A stretch of DNA of 64,000 nucleotides from Polytrichum commune (taxonomy: Eukaryota > Streptophyta > Polytrichopsida > Polytrichales > Polytrichaceae): the NCBI GenBank assembly GCA_950295325.1, contig OX485809.1, positions 20,970,144 to 21,034,143 of the forward strand. The letters are read 5' to 3'. Positions 36,680 to 48,416 of the stretch are shown piece by piece; position 1 is the first letter of the stretch, and the number at the start of each line of letters is the position of its first letter. The translations under genes and the position numbers were made by a program. The notes beneath the pieces were generated by a model. That model was not told the origin of the DNA, made no database searches, and saw only the letters and a program-made list of their open reading frames with translations.

Positions 36680-36883
36680 CACTGATATGATATTTAGTGG
36701 TAGTTACTATTTGCTATAAATTGTTTAATGTGCATCGCATTGTTTACCAAGAAAGGCCAAATCGGTTGTCTGGACATTATAGGACATCAATATCTTTGCT
36801 TGGTAAAAAACTACATCAATAGTATAAAGATATAGAAATGTGTGACTCTGAATAGTAAGTGACACTATATATCATATTTAGTG
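36680..36883. repeat. Small inverted-repeat element related to 121-479
   Basis: The ends are CACTGATATGATATTTAGTG and an imperfect reverse complement of it (…ATATATCATATTTAGTG). It resembles the ends of the element at 121-479, but the interior is shorter (about 165 bp). Confidence 0.4.
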
Positions 36884-36944
36884 TAATTACAGATGCACCG
36901 GTTGAGTTTGAGAAATCACCAGTTGAAACCCATCAGCAAACTAG

Positions 36945-37085
36945 ATGTAATACACCTCACAATAATAAATAAAAACCAAAACATGTCCACATGTGACAGT
37001 TTGGGCTTTGAAACACTAGGTCTTGACCGATTATGCCTAAGAATCTCCCCAGATACTGCTCTTGATGTCCTTGATTTCTTACCAC
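36945..37085 (+). repeat. Dispersed ~120-bp repeat, copy 2
   Basis: Contains ACATGTCCACATGTGACAGT, GACCGATTATGCCTAAGAAT and CTCCCCAGATACTG. The 75-codon ORF across it (36893-37120) is not shared in frame by the other copies. Confidence 0.65.
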
Positions 37086-37349
37086 TGGTACGTGTGGTTT
37101 CCGTCCTAACTTTCCATTGAGGGTGTAATTTTAATGGTGGTGAAGGGGGGGGGGGAGCGGGAATTGCATGTACGAGTGTACCACTCGTATATCTACTCGT
37201 AAGAACTTTATCTCCTATAGGTTTGTTGTTGATTCATCTCAAATGATTTCGAGTAGATTTATGCAGGGTTTTAAAAACTAATTCTAGTGCCAAATCAACT
37301 AGGAGTAATCTTCGGGTTGCATACTACTATATGGTTTTTATGTTGGATG

Positions 37350-37351
<2 letters not shown>

Positions 37352-37381
<30 letters not shown>
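37352..37381. repeat. CT dinucleotide microsatellite
   Basis: About 15 CT units, followed by GTAGAGAGAGAT. Confidence 0.95.
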
Positions 37382-37384
<3 letters not shown>

Positions 37385-37756
37385 GAGAGAGATACGCTCA
37401 TAATATGTGTTTTTTCTTCTCACCAACTTAATAGAGGAGATTTTATATTCACTATAATCTCTTCATTCATGATCAATGAGTTTCAATTACCAAAACACAA
37501 AACACAAACCAATAGGGGTCAACTTCTATGTTGGATGGATGAGAGGTATGCTCATACTATGTGACAATTTTCTCTTGGCTTATAAGTCGAGGAATAAATT
37601 TCTTTCAATTGGGTGCCATTAGATTCTTGAATAAGAGTTTCTAATGTTATTAATTTAGTCAACATATGCCTTAAATGGAGATATTTCTACAATAGGATAG
37701 TTCACCTCATTTTTAGGACTCCATTTAATCTTTTATCTAGACATCGCAAAGCTCTA

Positions 37757-40290
37757 AGAGCATCCCCACTAGCCCGGGCATAATTAATGGCCTCGGTGGC
37801 AGCCCCGGCACAGTGTGGGATGCCCGGCACATCCCCTGAGGCCCACTAGCCCCGGTACATACCGGCTTGCAGACCCGCTCCGAGGCCAACCCCCGCCCGG
37901 GTTAAGCAGGCCCCGAAGCCCTGCCCGTGATTAGATACCTTGCCCGATGCCCTGCCCGAGAATTTTTTTTTTTTCCCGGTTTCACTACACGAATTTTATT
38001 GCCTTGCCCGAGAATATATTTTCTGCCCGGTTTCACTGCACGGTTTTCTTTGCCCTGCCCGGGAATGAAATAAAACACTACACTAATACGAGATAATTAG
38101 CAAATCCAATTCATGTGGGGGTTTAGGGTTTAGCGGATGGTTGTTCTTATATCCCTATTATTCATATACCTATCCACATACTACTCAATTGTTGGTGCAT
38201 GCATGGTTTATTTATGTTGGAATTATTGGATTCTTTGACCAATCAATTAAGATAATTCCACAAAATCCAAAAATTCTTCGTGCTCTTGACCTTGACATGT
38301 TCTTGTCAATATCACACCCTTCGTTTATTGATACCAATGGATTTAGTATAATTGTCTATAGCGGACCGTGCGCATGAATGGCACGACCACCTATTATTTG
38401 AATGCTTTGATGCTATCAAAGCTCTAATATGGAGTCATCATTGTTCCTTAATTATTGTTTGGGGTTTGATTTAGGGGATCGCTATTTCCACACCTTTTTT
38501 GGCTAGATTCACACCTTTTTGCTGGTTCGGTTGGCGTTGCACTGAGGCGCTACATATAAGATTCTTCATGGTGCATCCGGACCGTTGATCCACCAAGGCC
38601 CATCCAAGGGCCTCAATGATCCTAGGTGGCGGTGGGGTGGGGGGCGGGGGTGGTGCTTGCCACCAAGGCGGGGTGGGGCCGTGGGCCTCATGTCTTTTTT
38701 GGGGAGGCCGGATTTAGGGTGGTGTCGGGCCTAGTGGCTAGGCGGGCCCAGTGGCTAGGCCTACTTATTATATAACTAGTTGGTTAGCCTTACTCTACTT
38801 ACTAAATGACTAGTTGGTTACCCTTACTCTACTTACTAAATAACTAGTTGGTTAGCCTTACTCTACTTACTAAATGACTAGTTGGTTACCCTTACTCTAC
38901 TTACTAAATAACTAGTTAATTAGCCTTACTCTACTTACTAAATGACTAGTTGGTTACCCTTACTCTACTTACTAAATAACTAGTTAATTAGCCTTACTCT
39001 ACTTACTAAATGACTAGTTATTTAGTAAGTAGAGTAAGGGTAACCAACTAGTCATTTAGTAAATAGAGTAAGGCTAACCAACTAGTTATATAATAAGTAG
39101 GCCTAGCCACTGGGCCCGCCTAGCCACTAGGCCCGACACCACCCTAAATCCGGCCTCCCCAAAAAAGACATGAGGCCCACGGCCCCACCCCGCCTTGGTG
39201 GCAAGCACCACCCCCGCCCCCCACCCCACCGCCACCTAGGATCATTGAGGCCCTTGGATGGGCCTTGGTGGATCAACGGTCCGGATGCACCATGAAGAAT
39301 CTTATATGTAGCGCCTCAGTGCAACGCCAACCGAACCAGCAAAAAGGTGTGAATCTAGCCAAAAAAGGTGTGGAAATAGCGATCCCCTTGATTTATCATG
39401 TATAAGGTTGCCCTACCCATTTCCATTGTCCGTCATTGAGTTCTATTTCCATTCTCAAACGTTTAAGGTCTTTTAGTGTTTTTTCCTTTCCCTATGTTTG
39501 AATTTTGTTGTTTGGGCCATTCTGCAACTAGTTAGAATGTATGAGTAGTGGAGGGCTTATAACCAAAGTATTAGGGACAACCTAGAAGATCATGAGGAAG
39601 AAGAATACATGATGAACCAATTAGTGTACGTGAATCATTTAGATTCATCGGATGATGAACCTGTTCAAAGAGGTGGTAGTCGACCATGTAGACAACCAAA
39701 CAAAGATAGACTTGCGTTGTTTCATGCAGAATTCTTTACAATGATTACTTCTCCACAACACCCGTGTTTGATGCAGCCTCCTTTCGCGAGGTTTATAGGA
39801 TGCGTAAGTGTCTATTTTTGCGATTGCACGATGTTGTGTGTTCAAGTGACGATTACTTTGAGCAGAAAACAAATTGTGCGGGTGCTATTGGTTTGTCCTC
39901 CTTGCAAAAAACAACAGTTGCCATGCACATGCTTTCGCTTGGTACACCTGCCAAGGCGCAAGAAGAATATCGTCGGATGGCAGCTAGCACTGCTTGAGAA
40001 TCCATGTTGCGTTGGTGCAGGGGGGTTCGTAGGTGTTTTGAACATGAATACTTACATCAACCCACTCATAATGACATTGTGAGCCAAATGATTGTGAACC
40101 AAGATAGGGGGTGGCCCGGTATGTTTGGTAGTATTGACTGCATGCATTGGAAATGGAAACTATATCCTGTTGCTTTGCAGTGGTCATATCAAGATAAGAA
40201 CAAAAATAGGTCCATCATCTTGGAGGCTGTGTGTGATTATAAGAGCAAGGTACGTTGCACAAAATATTGGGTTCAATTCATGTACTAAAA
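37757..40290 (+). mobile_element. PIF/Harbinger-type transposon remnant
   Basis: The plus strand from about 39600 to 40255 encodes pieces of a plant PIF/Harbinger (ALP1-like) transposase in three frames. One gives MMNQLVYVNHLDSSDDEPVQ; the next YRMRKCLFLRLHDVV and GLSSLQKTTVAMHMLSLGTP; the third WPGMFGSIDCMHWKWK and RSIILEAVCDYKS. The SIDCMHW block contains the first DDE aspartate; the later catalytic residues are missing. A left end resembling Harbinger termini (GAGCATCCCCACTAGCCCGG) begins at about 37757, but no right end was found. A 914-bp foldback element interrupts it at 38474-39387. The remnant is frameshifted and 3'-truncated, so inactive. Confidence 0.8.
38474..39387. mobile_element. 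Foldback element: 914-bp palindrome with 8-bp TSD
   Basis: The ends are exact inverted repeats starting GGGGATCGCTATTTCCACAC, flanked on both sides by TTGATTTA (38466-38473 and 39388-39395). The arms stay almost perfectly complementary through the whole element and meet near 39014. The right arm is about 373 nt and the left about 540. The difference is explained by a 34-bp unit (two alternating variants, containing ACTAGTTGGTTA and TTACTCTACTTACTAAAT) that is present about seven times on the left and two on the right. There is no coding capacity. The 8-bp duplication fits hAT, while end composition resembles MULE-type foldbacks; the class is open. Confidence 0.9.
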
Positions 40291-42352
40291 GCTTTGGGTC
40301 ATCAAGCAGGAATCATGTAGGCATCAATTGTTGACTCACCAGTTTACGATTAGCAACCTTGATCAAATTTTGCAACACTTTGAAGTAGCAAAAGATATTT
40401 GTTTCCAAACGTGGTGAAACGTAGGGAAAAACTTGCATCGACCACACAATGGTAAAACTGTTTGCCATCATTGTCTTGATGTGAATTACGTATATAATGG
40501 AGAGAAATATGTACATGAGCTTCATCAAACGGACTAAAAAATAGTAAGTATGGCAAAATTCCAAGTTTGTGGTGTCCATTTGAATTCCCTTATCGAATGA
40601 GAGTAAAGAAAAAAAAGAAATAATTCAAGTTCAAAGGGTAGAGAGGGGATAAAACAGCCATTGATTGTACAACATAACAACGTGCATATCACCTTTTTCA
40701 AATCCTCTCTTGGATTTTGGCTCAATGACAGAAATTCCCACTATGATATACATCCTTTTTTTTTAAAAAGACGCTCATGAACTGATATGAGCGGGGGTGT
40801 AATGTGTAATGTAATTATGGTTAACCTCCACCCATCCAATACATCAAAATACAAATATGAATAATCTGGGTCTTCAACAATGATCGGGAAGCACTGGCAG
40901 TTAGTTACAAATAAACTGGTTGAAGTTCAAGACTGCAGGAAAACTACTGATCATTTTAGAGGAATTTATAGAATATACCCCAATTCAATAAAGGTAAACC
41001 GGAGGATGTCAACATGTGACTGGTTGGACTTGCAAACACTAGAATCTCCACTGATTATGCCCAAAAATCTCCCCGATCACTGGTCTTCAAATACTTCTTT
41101 GCCTGAATTCTGTTTTTCCGTATCATATCGATTCAGTGTCTTTGCCTCTAATCCCAAGGTTTGGTAATCCCTATGTGCCGCATGGCCCTAAGTAACTGCA
41201 CCTATAATAAAGTTTGTAAGGAAGCATAGGCTCAGTGAGAATGACCTCAATCTGCATTTACAACTGAGAAAAATAGAACTCTGCGAAGATGAAAATGACA
41301 TGTAATGATAATTTATGTTCTTTCTTAGGTTAGTTCAACCTTATTACATAAGTAAGTTGCCTTCTTAGGTACTAAACGTGCTACTCAGTGTTTGGCTCTT
41401 TTGTCAAGTAGCCAGCCAGTTAGGAGTAGCTTCTCACCTACGTTACCATTAGAAACTTCTTGATATGACTAAATTGTTGTGACTCTCACCCGTCCCTCAG
41501 TGCTTCGGTATTACTTGGAGTGATCTTAGTAGACTCTTTCAGTAGCAGTTGGTGTATTTACGTTTCAGGGAAGACTACATATGTAGCCAGATTATGCAAG
41601 ATAGGATCCAGGTATTTTCTTGATATCAGTAAATGCACACAATTCAAAGATTGTTTTCAACTTTGTATTCATTGCTGTGTAAATCTCAACATGTAGGTAG
41701 AGGGAAATCATCGGTTTACAGTATCCTCCTGACAGTCAATTCATATTGATTGTACAACCTAGCACTTTAGGCAATGTGGTCCAAGTTCAAGGAAGCGGAG
41801 CTAAAACAAATTATGTGTCAAAAGAGAAGTTCATGATTGAGTGCCATACCTTCTCCACGAAGGCACTGGTAGCTTATTTTGGGCTAATACTCTACGTCGA
41901 TGGTGTTGGTGTGATTGACAAAACCTGCGTGGTATCAGACATGTTAGTATAGTGGTAATCAGCGTTTAAGAGGACCAGAAAAAGCCTCTTTCTAGTTGCC
42001 ATACGCGAGAGGAATGAGGAAACTCTGTCAACACGTACCCCTCTTGGTTGCTAGAATTCTCTGAAATTACATTCACATGTCTGCTGGTGAGCGTTCCTCC
42101 ACCTGAATGTTCATCGTAGTCGACAGTACATGGTAGCTTGGACCGGGCCTGGACCAATCTTCCTTGTTCAGATTCACAGGTCGAAGTGGAGTATCTGGCA
42201 TATCTCGTTTAGTAGGCGTGTTGGGCGAGGCTCTGCCAGAAGATCTGGATGGCGGTGTAATTCTGTTTGAGCCACCTCCATAAGAAATATTTCCTTTTCC
42301 GGAAGAGTTTACACCAGTAGTACTGCTCTGTGAACCCGAGTTCGCTTCAGAA
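40291..42352. other. Intergenic DNA with one dispersed repeat copy
   Basis: Contains the third copy of the dispersed ~120-bp repeat (40975-41100), with GATGTCAACATGTGACTGGT and GATTATGCCCAAAAATCTCC. A plus-strand ORF of 68 codons at 41746-41952 and a Ser/Thr/Pro-rich minus-strand ORF at 42073-42426 are unassigned. The latter overlaps the last exon of the CNOT9-like gene in another frame and might be an alternative C-terminus. Confidence 0.4.
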
Positions 42353-45319
42353 TCAGGTGTGACGCGAGGCTGGGGAGACAGGACTTTCGCAGTGACAAGT
42401 AATAGTTGGTGTTGGAGGACGCGCAAAAGTGGATAGACCTGAACGAAGGTGGTTGAAGTTATACTGAAATAAATTCAATACGACGTCTTGTAAGTTTGCA
42501 AGTACCAAAAGTGAAAAATACAGTAGAACGTACATTCTTTCTTTGTTACGTCCAGGATGAACAAATGCACGAAAGAACGCAAAATGTTTGCACTGTAGTT
42601 GCTCATATACGATTGGATACTAGACACGAAATTTGAGGCACCTTCTTGAGATCGTGAAACGTGTGATCTTGCAGTTGCTGAGGGAAGTTTTCCTTGACCA
42701 GCTCCAGAGCTCTGTGATAATACAACAATTCACGATTGAGCACCGCAGCTTTACCAGCTACATTTGATGACTATGTTCATTAATCACAACAACGTAAACA
42801 TCAGAAAAGATGATATAGGCCATGATTTGTAACAGAGATACCTCGGGTGCTGACAAAGAAGAATGTAGCTGCGAATGACATGGAATACGAGGCGGGGCGA
42901 AAAGTCTCGAACAACACCCAGTACAGCTACCTTTTGGCAACAAAGAACCAGTACAAGGAGGCAGCGCCAAATTCCAAGTGTCAAAATCTGGTACTCGATT
43001 GAATGACTGTTGTTAATACGTGCAGAAAAGCTCAAAAATAGCAGCTAACAGCCATTCCTTTTTGTGCATGAAGCTTGAACAAGGACGCCTGAAGAGTGTA
43101 CGTACAGAAGTTGCAAAGACGAAGTCCTCACCAAATCTGAAAGCTTCATTATGATGTCCATAGCCAGGGTGCACCCCTGCTCACAGATGACTTCACGGGC
43201 CCAGTGGTCACGAAGAATTGATTCCAGTATTGACAGTGCCATCTGCAAATTATGAGTTTTTTTTTTTTTTTTTTTTCCTGATACCTAGATCTTATGTGAT
43301 ACAGTCTGACGTTCAATGGTCTGTAATTTAGAACGACTATTGGAAAACAACCTCCCACGAAAGGCAACGCTCCATCTCTGTTGCACCTTCTCACCGTTTG
43401 ATGTCAAGTAGATTCATCTCATTCATGACATTGAATCGAAGACTCAATCTACCAGTTGATTAAAAATATGGAGTATATTTAATTAGCACCATTAAAGAGG
43501 ACACCCAAAGAGTTGAGAAAAAGCACCACTTTGGAAAGCCGGCTCCCAATTTCGATTGTGTGAAGGCAAGCTGGAATAATGTCAGAATTAACAGCCCAAT
43601 GGATCACCTCATGTTCAGCTTCCTGCATCACATGTTAATATTTTCTTTTGCACAATGTTACGTTCATATTCGGATTCTGCATCAGCAGGGGTTTGTTCCT
43701 TATGGGGTGGGAAGAAAATGTATCATCACCTTGCAAAGCAGGTCGAAGACTGATAAAGATATTGCTCGAATGTTTTCATATACTTCCTCTGTGTATGTGG
43801 AAAGAACAAATGGTAGTAGCAAATTTGGTATGTATGCTGCGCCTCCACATATCGTTTCATTATTAGATAAACAGAACAAACACAAGTGAAGAGTTGTTGA
43901 AAGTCACAAGGAAAGAAAGGTCATGCACTGCTGTGCAATGCCCAAGTGGAAACTTCAATGTAGATCATTTCCACTCGTAGAGCAAATTCAACAGATTCCT
44001 GAATCCAACAGCTTTATCCTATTTTGCCAGCCTTCTTATACGTACACATAACCGACGCACATACATATACGCTTAAAGATAGGGAGATTTGTCATGATAA
44101 TACCTCTTACACAAGGGATGCGTGTTTCTTCATTAGACGCTATGCTCTGCAGCTCACATTTCATTGCAAGTGAAAATAAATGCAGAATTCAACAGTCCGG
44201 AAATGAGAATTTCAGTTCAACTCGAGATAAAACCATGTCTCAATCAGTTATTCAGACTCTTCAGAAAGACATTATCCACATATCTATCATGTATATAAGA
44301 TACGAAAAAACATTCTAACCTGAAATAGTGTCAGTACATTTGCCAGGCGCTTGGATCCTCTAATATTGAGGTCAGCAGCGTAGAACCTGTGATATACTAA
44401 TATCACCTCCTGCAACAGAGATTTTCAAGAAGTTACAAGGTGAGTATGAACCGATTCGAGGATCTTAAAATTCACGAGGAAACTGGTTGCGCCTAGTCCT
44501 CTATAAAAAGAGGTTAGTATAGGTCCGCATAAGCTGGACCTCTGTCACGTTGGAGGATCGAGGTTTTGAAGTGAATATCGTAGAGAAGGTAATATTGAAC
44601 AGAAGTGAGTTCCAAGAAAGGATTTATTACTTTGACCAGTTAAAGTGGTCGACATGAGAAGTGATTGTCTGAACCTGAATCAGAATTGCCAAAGTGCTAC
44701 ACGAGTAGTATAACAAGTAACCAGCGTTGCGATAGTAGGCGATATCAATCTGTCGTTTCTGAAACGAAGCAGATAGAGTCTCAAGCAATTAGCACATACA
44801 TGCCAAGTTAGTATTTAGAAAGCTTTGTTACATCTTATTCAAAACACCAACACCTCTTATACGCAACCACGAAAGCGAAGAATTACTGATTGAACATATT
44901 TATGGTCTCTGCGACAGCACTGCCATACTCCAAAAAAAGAGAATCTAACAAGGGCACATGAATAACAGACAAAATATTTGTGTCATATTCACGGTAGCAA
45001 ATTCTGACCAATTAATACTAATACCAGAAATGTGAAAAGAGAAACGATGAACACAAAAACTGCATACGAGTCATCCAGTGATCCCGGCGGTTGATTATGC
45101 TAGAAGGCTGAAAGCAGGATATAATTCGGGTTATATTCCTTCTCCACTTTTTAATATCACGAACCTCAATGAGGTGTCCACTTAAGCATCGAAGTGCATT
45201 CTCGCGCATCTCACTGTCTTGCAGCTCTAGAATGATCTCCGACATAGCCATGGGCTTCTTCATGAACTGACTCTTATGCCGACGGACTCCCCTCCTTTTA
45301 GGCTTCACTTGTCCAGTAC
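42353..45319 (-). CDS. CNOT9/RCD1-like protein, divergent (5' end missing)
   Basis: CNOT9 is the armadillo-repeat subunit of the CCR4-NOT mRNA deadenylation complex. Exons read on the minus strand follow the family in order. 45165-45319 carries ILELQDSEMRENALRCLS, 44675-44758 KRQIDIAYYRNAGYLLYYSC, and 44320-44409 EVILVYHRFYAADLN. About 43730-43845 carries AYIPNLLLPFVLST, 43527-43622 EVIHWAVNSDIIPACLHTIE, and 43132-43242 MALSILESILRDHW. About 42842-42930 carries SPRLVFHVIRSYILL, 42642-42711 ALELVKENFPQQLQDHTFHD, and a final exon at 42353-42463. Most junctions are consensus and in phase (84, 90, 96 and 111 nt exons). Similarity is low for a normally almost invariant protein. The segment between 43.85 and 44.0 kb does not join cleanly, and the usual C-terminal TTKRWL block is absent. 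It may be a fast-evolving paralogue or an early pseudogene. Confidence 0.75.
43258..43276. repeat. Poly-T run in an intron of the CNOT9-like gene
   Basis: A run of about 19 T on the plus strand (poly-A on the gene's strand), just upstream of the exon ending at 43242. Confidence 0.9.
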
Positions 45320-48124
45320 CTAATCCAGCACATAGATGAAATAATCTTTGTTACATGAGAGGGATTCTCACAAAAGAGTGCCCCGCAATAGTCCAGCAGA
45401 ACCTTAAAGCACGAGTCTAAGCCTTAAGACAACGAGAATATAAACATTATGTGGAGGGAACATCAGAAAGCAGCTCAGAGGAGCTTATTTCAAATGTATT
45501 CCCCTAAGAAGAAATCTGAGTCGAGTGAAGCACACATCAAGGTTTTTAGTCCTTGCATGACATCCGTAAATTGTTCTACAAAATACTCCATGTAACTCAG
45601 TATAAATAACAGGTCCATCAAACTGGATTGAAAGATTCATTTCGATCTCTCATTTTCCGATTACACAGCCTTCCATGAATTATTCAATAGCGTGCCGCAA
45701 GGTGAGCGTAGGCTTGATATATAGGAAATTGACGCAGGCGGTAGTGCTAACACTTGCATCTCGATCGCAAGTAGATTGTACTTTTTCTCGTAAATTCAGT
45801 TGGACTGGAGCGCATACATGTGACACGTGTCTGACCATGTACGTCCGTTTCTTACAGTTGTATTTGCGTGCTGTTTGAATTCGTATCCAAATTCGTAGGA
45901 GCAGTTTTTTCCATCTCTAGTGCTTGTGAGCACTTCTGACTCGCTTTCGCTTGTTCAACTACTCGTGATATTTGGCCTTTATACATGTTTCTATGATTAA
46001 CACTCACGCGATTTGACACCCCGTCTTTCCACCTTGCCTCATTAGCCGAACCTAATGTGGTCCCTTACACGGTGAAGTCTTAAGTCAGCTCAATATCGAC
46101 GACGCTTCCACAGAGATCTATTTCGTCACAAAGAAAAGGTTATATCATTTTCGTATTTGTTCATGAAGGTATCTCTATTCTCCATTTAACATCAGGACAA
46201 CCTAGTCTTGCAATTTCCTGAGGATCTAATTCCAAATTGACACAAACTCGAACGTGTAAATCATCCGCAGATGAACATTAATTGAACCAAGACCTCTGTA
46301 CACCATACTATGGCAATTGCAAAGACGATTATTAAAGGATAGTCTACAAAGCACTACAGTTCTCAGCTGCCAAATTGACATCATGCCTGGGATCCGCCTA
46401 GCGCCTTCCTATTGTATACTGAAAGCAAGCAATATGTCTCAAGTTCCGGAACCATCCCTCCCTCCTCACCTTTCGATCGAATGGCCTGGGCATTTTCATT
46501 CAATCGAAGCATGGCCATTTCCATCGCTATTCTAATTAAACTGAAAGCAAGGAATTAGTCTCAAGTGCCAGGATCATGCCTCCATCCTCAGCTGTCGATT
46601 GGATGACCTGGCCGTGGTCATCGTAAGATGTTTCGAGCATCCAATCTATAACACCATCCTCAACACCTGCCATGATCATGGCTGCAGCGATCGACGTTCC
46701 CTGAGCGTCTTCCCTCCAACTGCGGTTGAAATGTATCGATGAAGTTTATCATAAATGCAGCACACTACAAATCACACGCATAGCAAGAAAACAAGTATAA
46801 CAGGGCACGTCTCAGCCAGCGATATTTCTTTCAAATCAAGCCCTCGCCCGTACACTATTAGCGAGTTTCAACCTACTATCTGAGCATTGAGGAAACTATG
46901 GATTCATTAACAACTTGAGCAGGTACTAATGAAGTTTACCGAGATTTCACCCTAACCCATTGGGACCGTAGTTGTTGTTAGATTGATTTCTCATCTCGAT
47001 ATTACATGAGGTAGCTCAACCAAGTGCCAACATCAAACCTACGATCACTCAGGTGAAGAGGGAGCCCGAGGGAGGAGGGAAGGGGCAAGAGGGCTTCGTG
47101 TTAGAACGGCAAACTTGGGCTCTCCGAGGACTTCCTATCAATGCATTCTTGCGAATTGAAAACAAATCCCACTACCATCCACGACTATTGTAAAAAGAAA
47201 CGATTCTCGAACTACAAACTTAACTTGAAACGAAAGTACAGAATATTTAAGGATAAACATGAGCCCAAACCACCAAAATAACCATGAGTGTGAACCCTTG
47301 AATACCTGTGAAATGGGTTGACAGATATGGGAGTTAACCCTTTTAAAAGGACTCAAGGGCTCAATGTAAGGCATATATATATAGACAATTTCTATGAGCC
47401 TCACCAAGTCTCTAAATCATAATTTGAATACTTGGGGTTTAGTAATGTTATCTAGTGCACAATCTTCTCTTAAGAAGAAAATCAACTACATTCACATGTG
47501 AAATTGATATTCAAAATATTAAGTATATATTTGCATCTCGTTTAATTTGCATCCAAGGGCACTCATGTTGTGTATTTGAACCTCAATTTTTGGTAACATT
47601 AAACCTTAAGATATTTAACATACTCAAAAAGTGCACTTGAAGAAGAAGTTGATTTGAGATAGGGTCCCTTTTGGTATAATGAGCCTAAAATGGAAGTATA
47701 TAGCCCAAATGACTATTATTGTGCATGGAGAGGCTTAGATTAAATTTCTATTTAAGTCAAACTAGACCAAAACCTAGTCTAGAATTACAACTTGACCATT
47801 CTAGGCTCATTAATGAACATGGTTGGGGGGGGGGAGGGGGAGGCTATATGACCACTTAATGAGCACAAGAATCTTCACTTTAATAATGAATAAGATATTC
47901 ATATGACCTCCAAAAACTATGAAGCAAATCACTTGAGCATGACTTGGATTTGCTAATCATCTTGCACTAATTGAGTGTTATCTTCCAAGAAGTGGGTGTA
48001 GAGAGTAAAGTATCCAAATGACAAATGTCTACCTTAGTGACCACCCATGTCAAATGGGGGAGTGCCTTCAAGGATTGTGTTTCCCACTGTATCCTACCGA
48101 TACAAGGGAGTGCACTGTACAACT
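45320..48124. other. Intergenic DNA; may hold the first exon(s) of the CNOT9-like gene
   Basis: The exon at 45165-45319 starts with an acceptor (TTAG) in mid-codon, so at least one more exon should lie upstream on the minus strand. I could not identify it. The rest has no ORF above 90 codons with recognisable content; a poly-G run lies near 47825-47840. Confidence 0.35.
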
Positions 48125-48135
48125 CCTTATTGGCT

Positions 48136-48379
48136 GGCTGGGGATTCGTGGCACTCAAGTAAAATCATCCATCCAAGATATCGTGGATGAAGTGGCTCCA
48201 ATAAAAAAAACCCCCCTATGGGGTTGAGGGCCGATTCATTCGAATGTGACGTCACTAGACTAATTCGGGGCCTTTGACTCTATTTCCGGAATCAAATTGC
48301 CCAAAAATAGCCATTTAGATGATTCCTGTGTTTTTTTCATCCGCACGGATGATTTTACTTGAGTGCCACGAATCCCCGG
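48136..48379. mobile_element. MULE-type MITE with 11-bp TSD
   Basis: A ~31-bp inverted repeat, left GGGGATTCGTGGCACTCAAG... (from 48140) and right its exact reverse complement (to 48377), bounds a 244-bp element. CCTTATTGGCT occurs immediately outside both ends (48125-48135 and 48380-48390). A 9-11-bp duplication is characteristic of Mutator-like elements. No coding capacity. Confidence 0.8.
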
Positions 48380-48416
48380 CCTTATTGGCTTGGGTCAACA
48401 CGAAAGGATCCCTATA

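Noticed and set aside
39609..40082. 157-codon ORF read as one intact protein
   Set aside because: Only its first ~65 codons fit the Harbinger transposase; similarity then moves to another frame, so the rest is out of frame.
41746..41952. 68-codon plus-strand ORF next to the CNOT9-like gene
   Set aside because: No recognised family and no exon partners; left unannotated as a gene.
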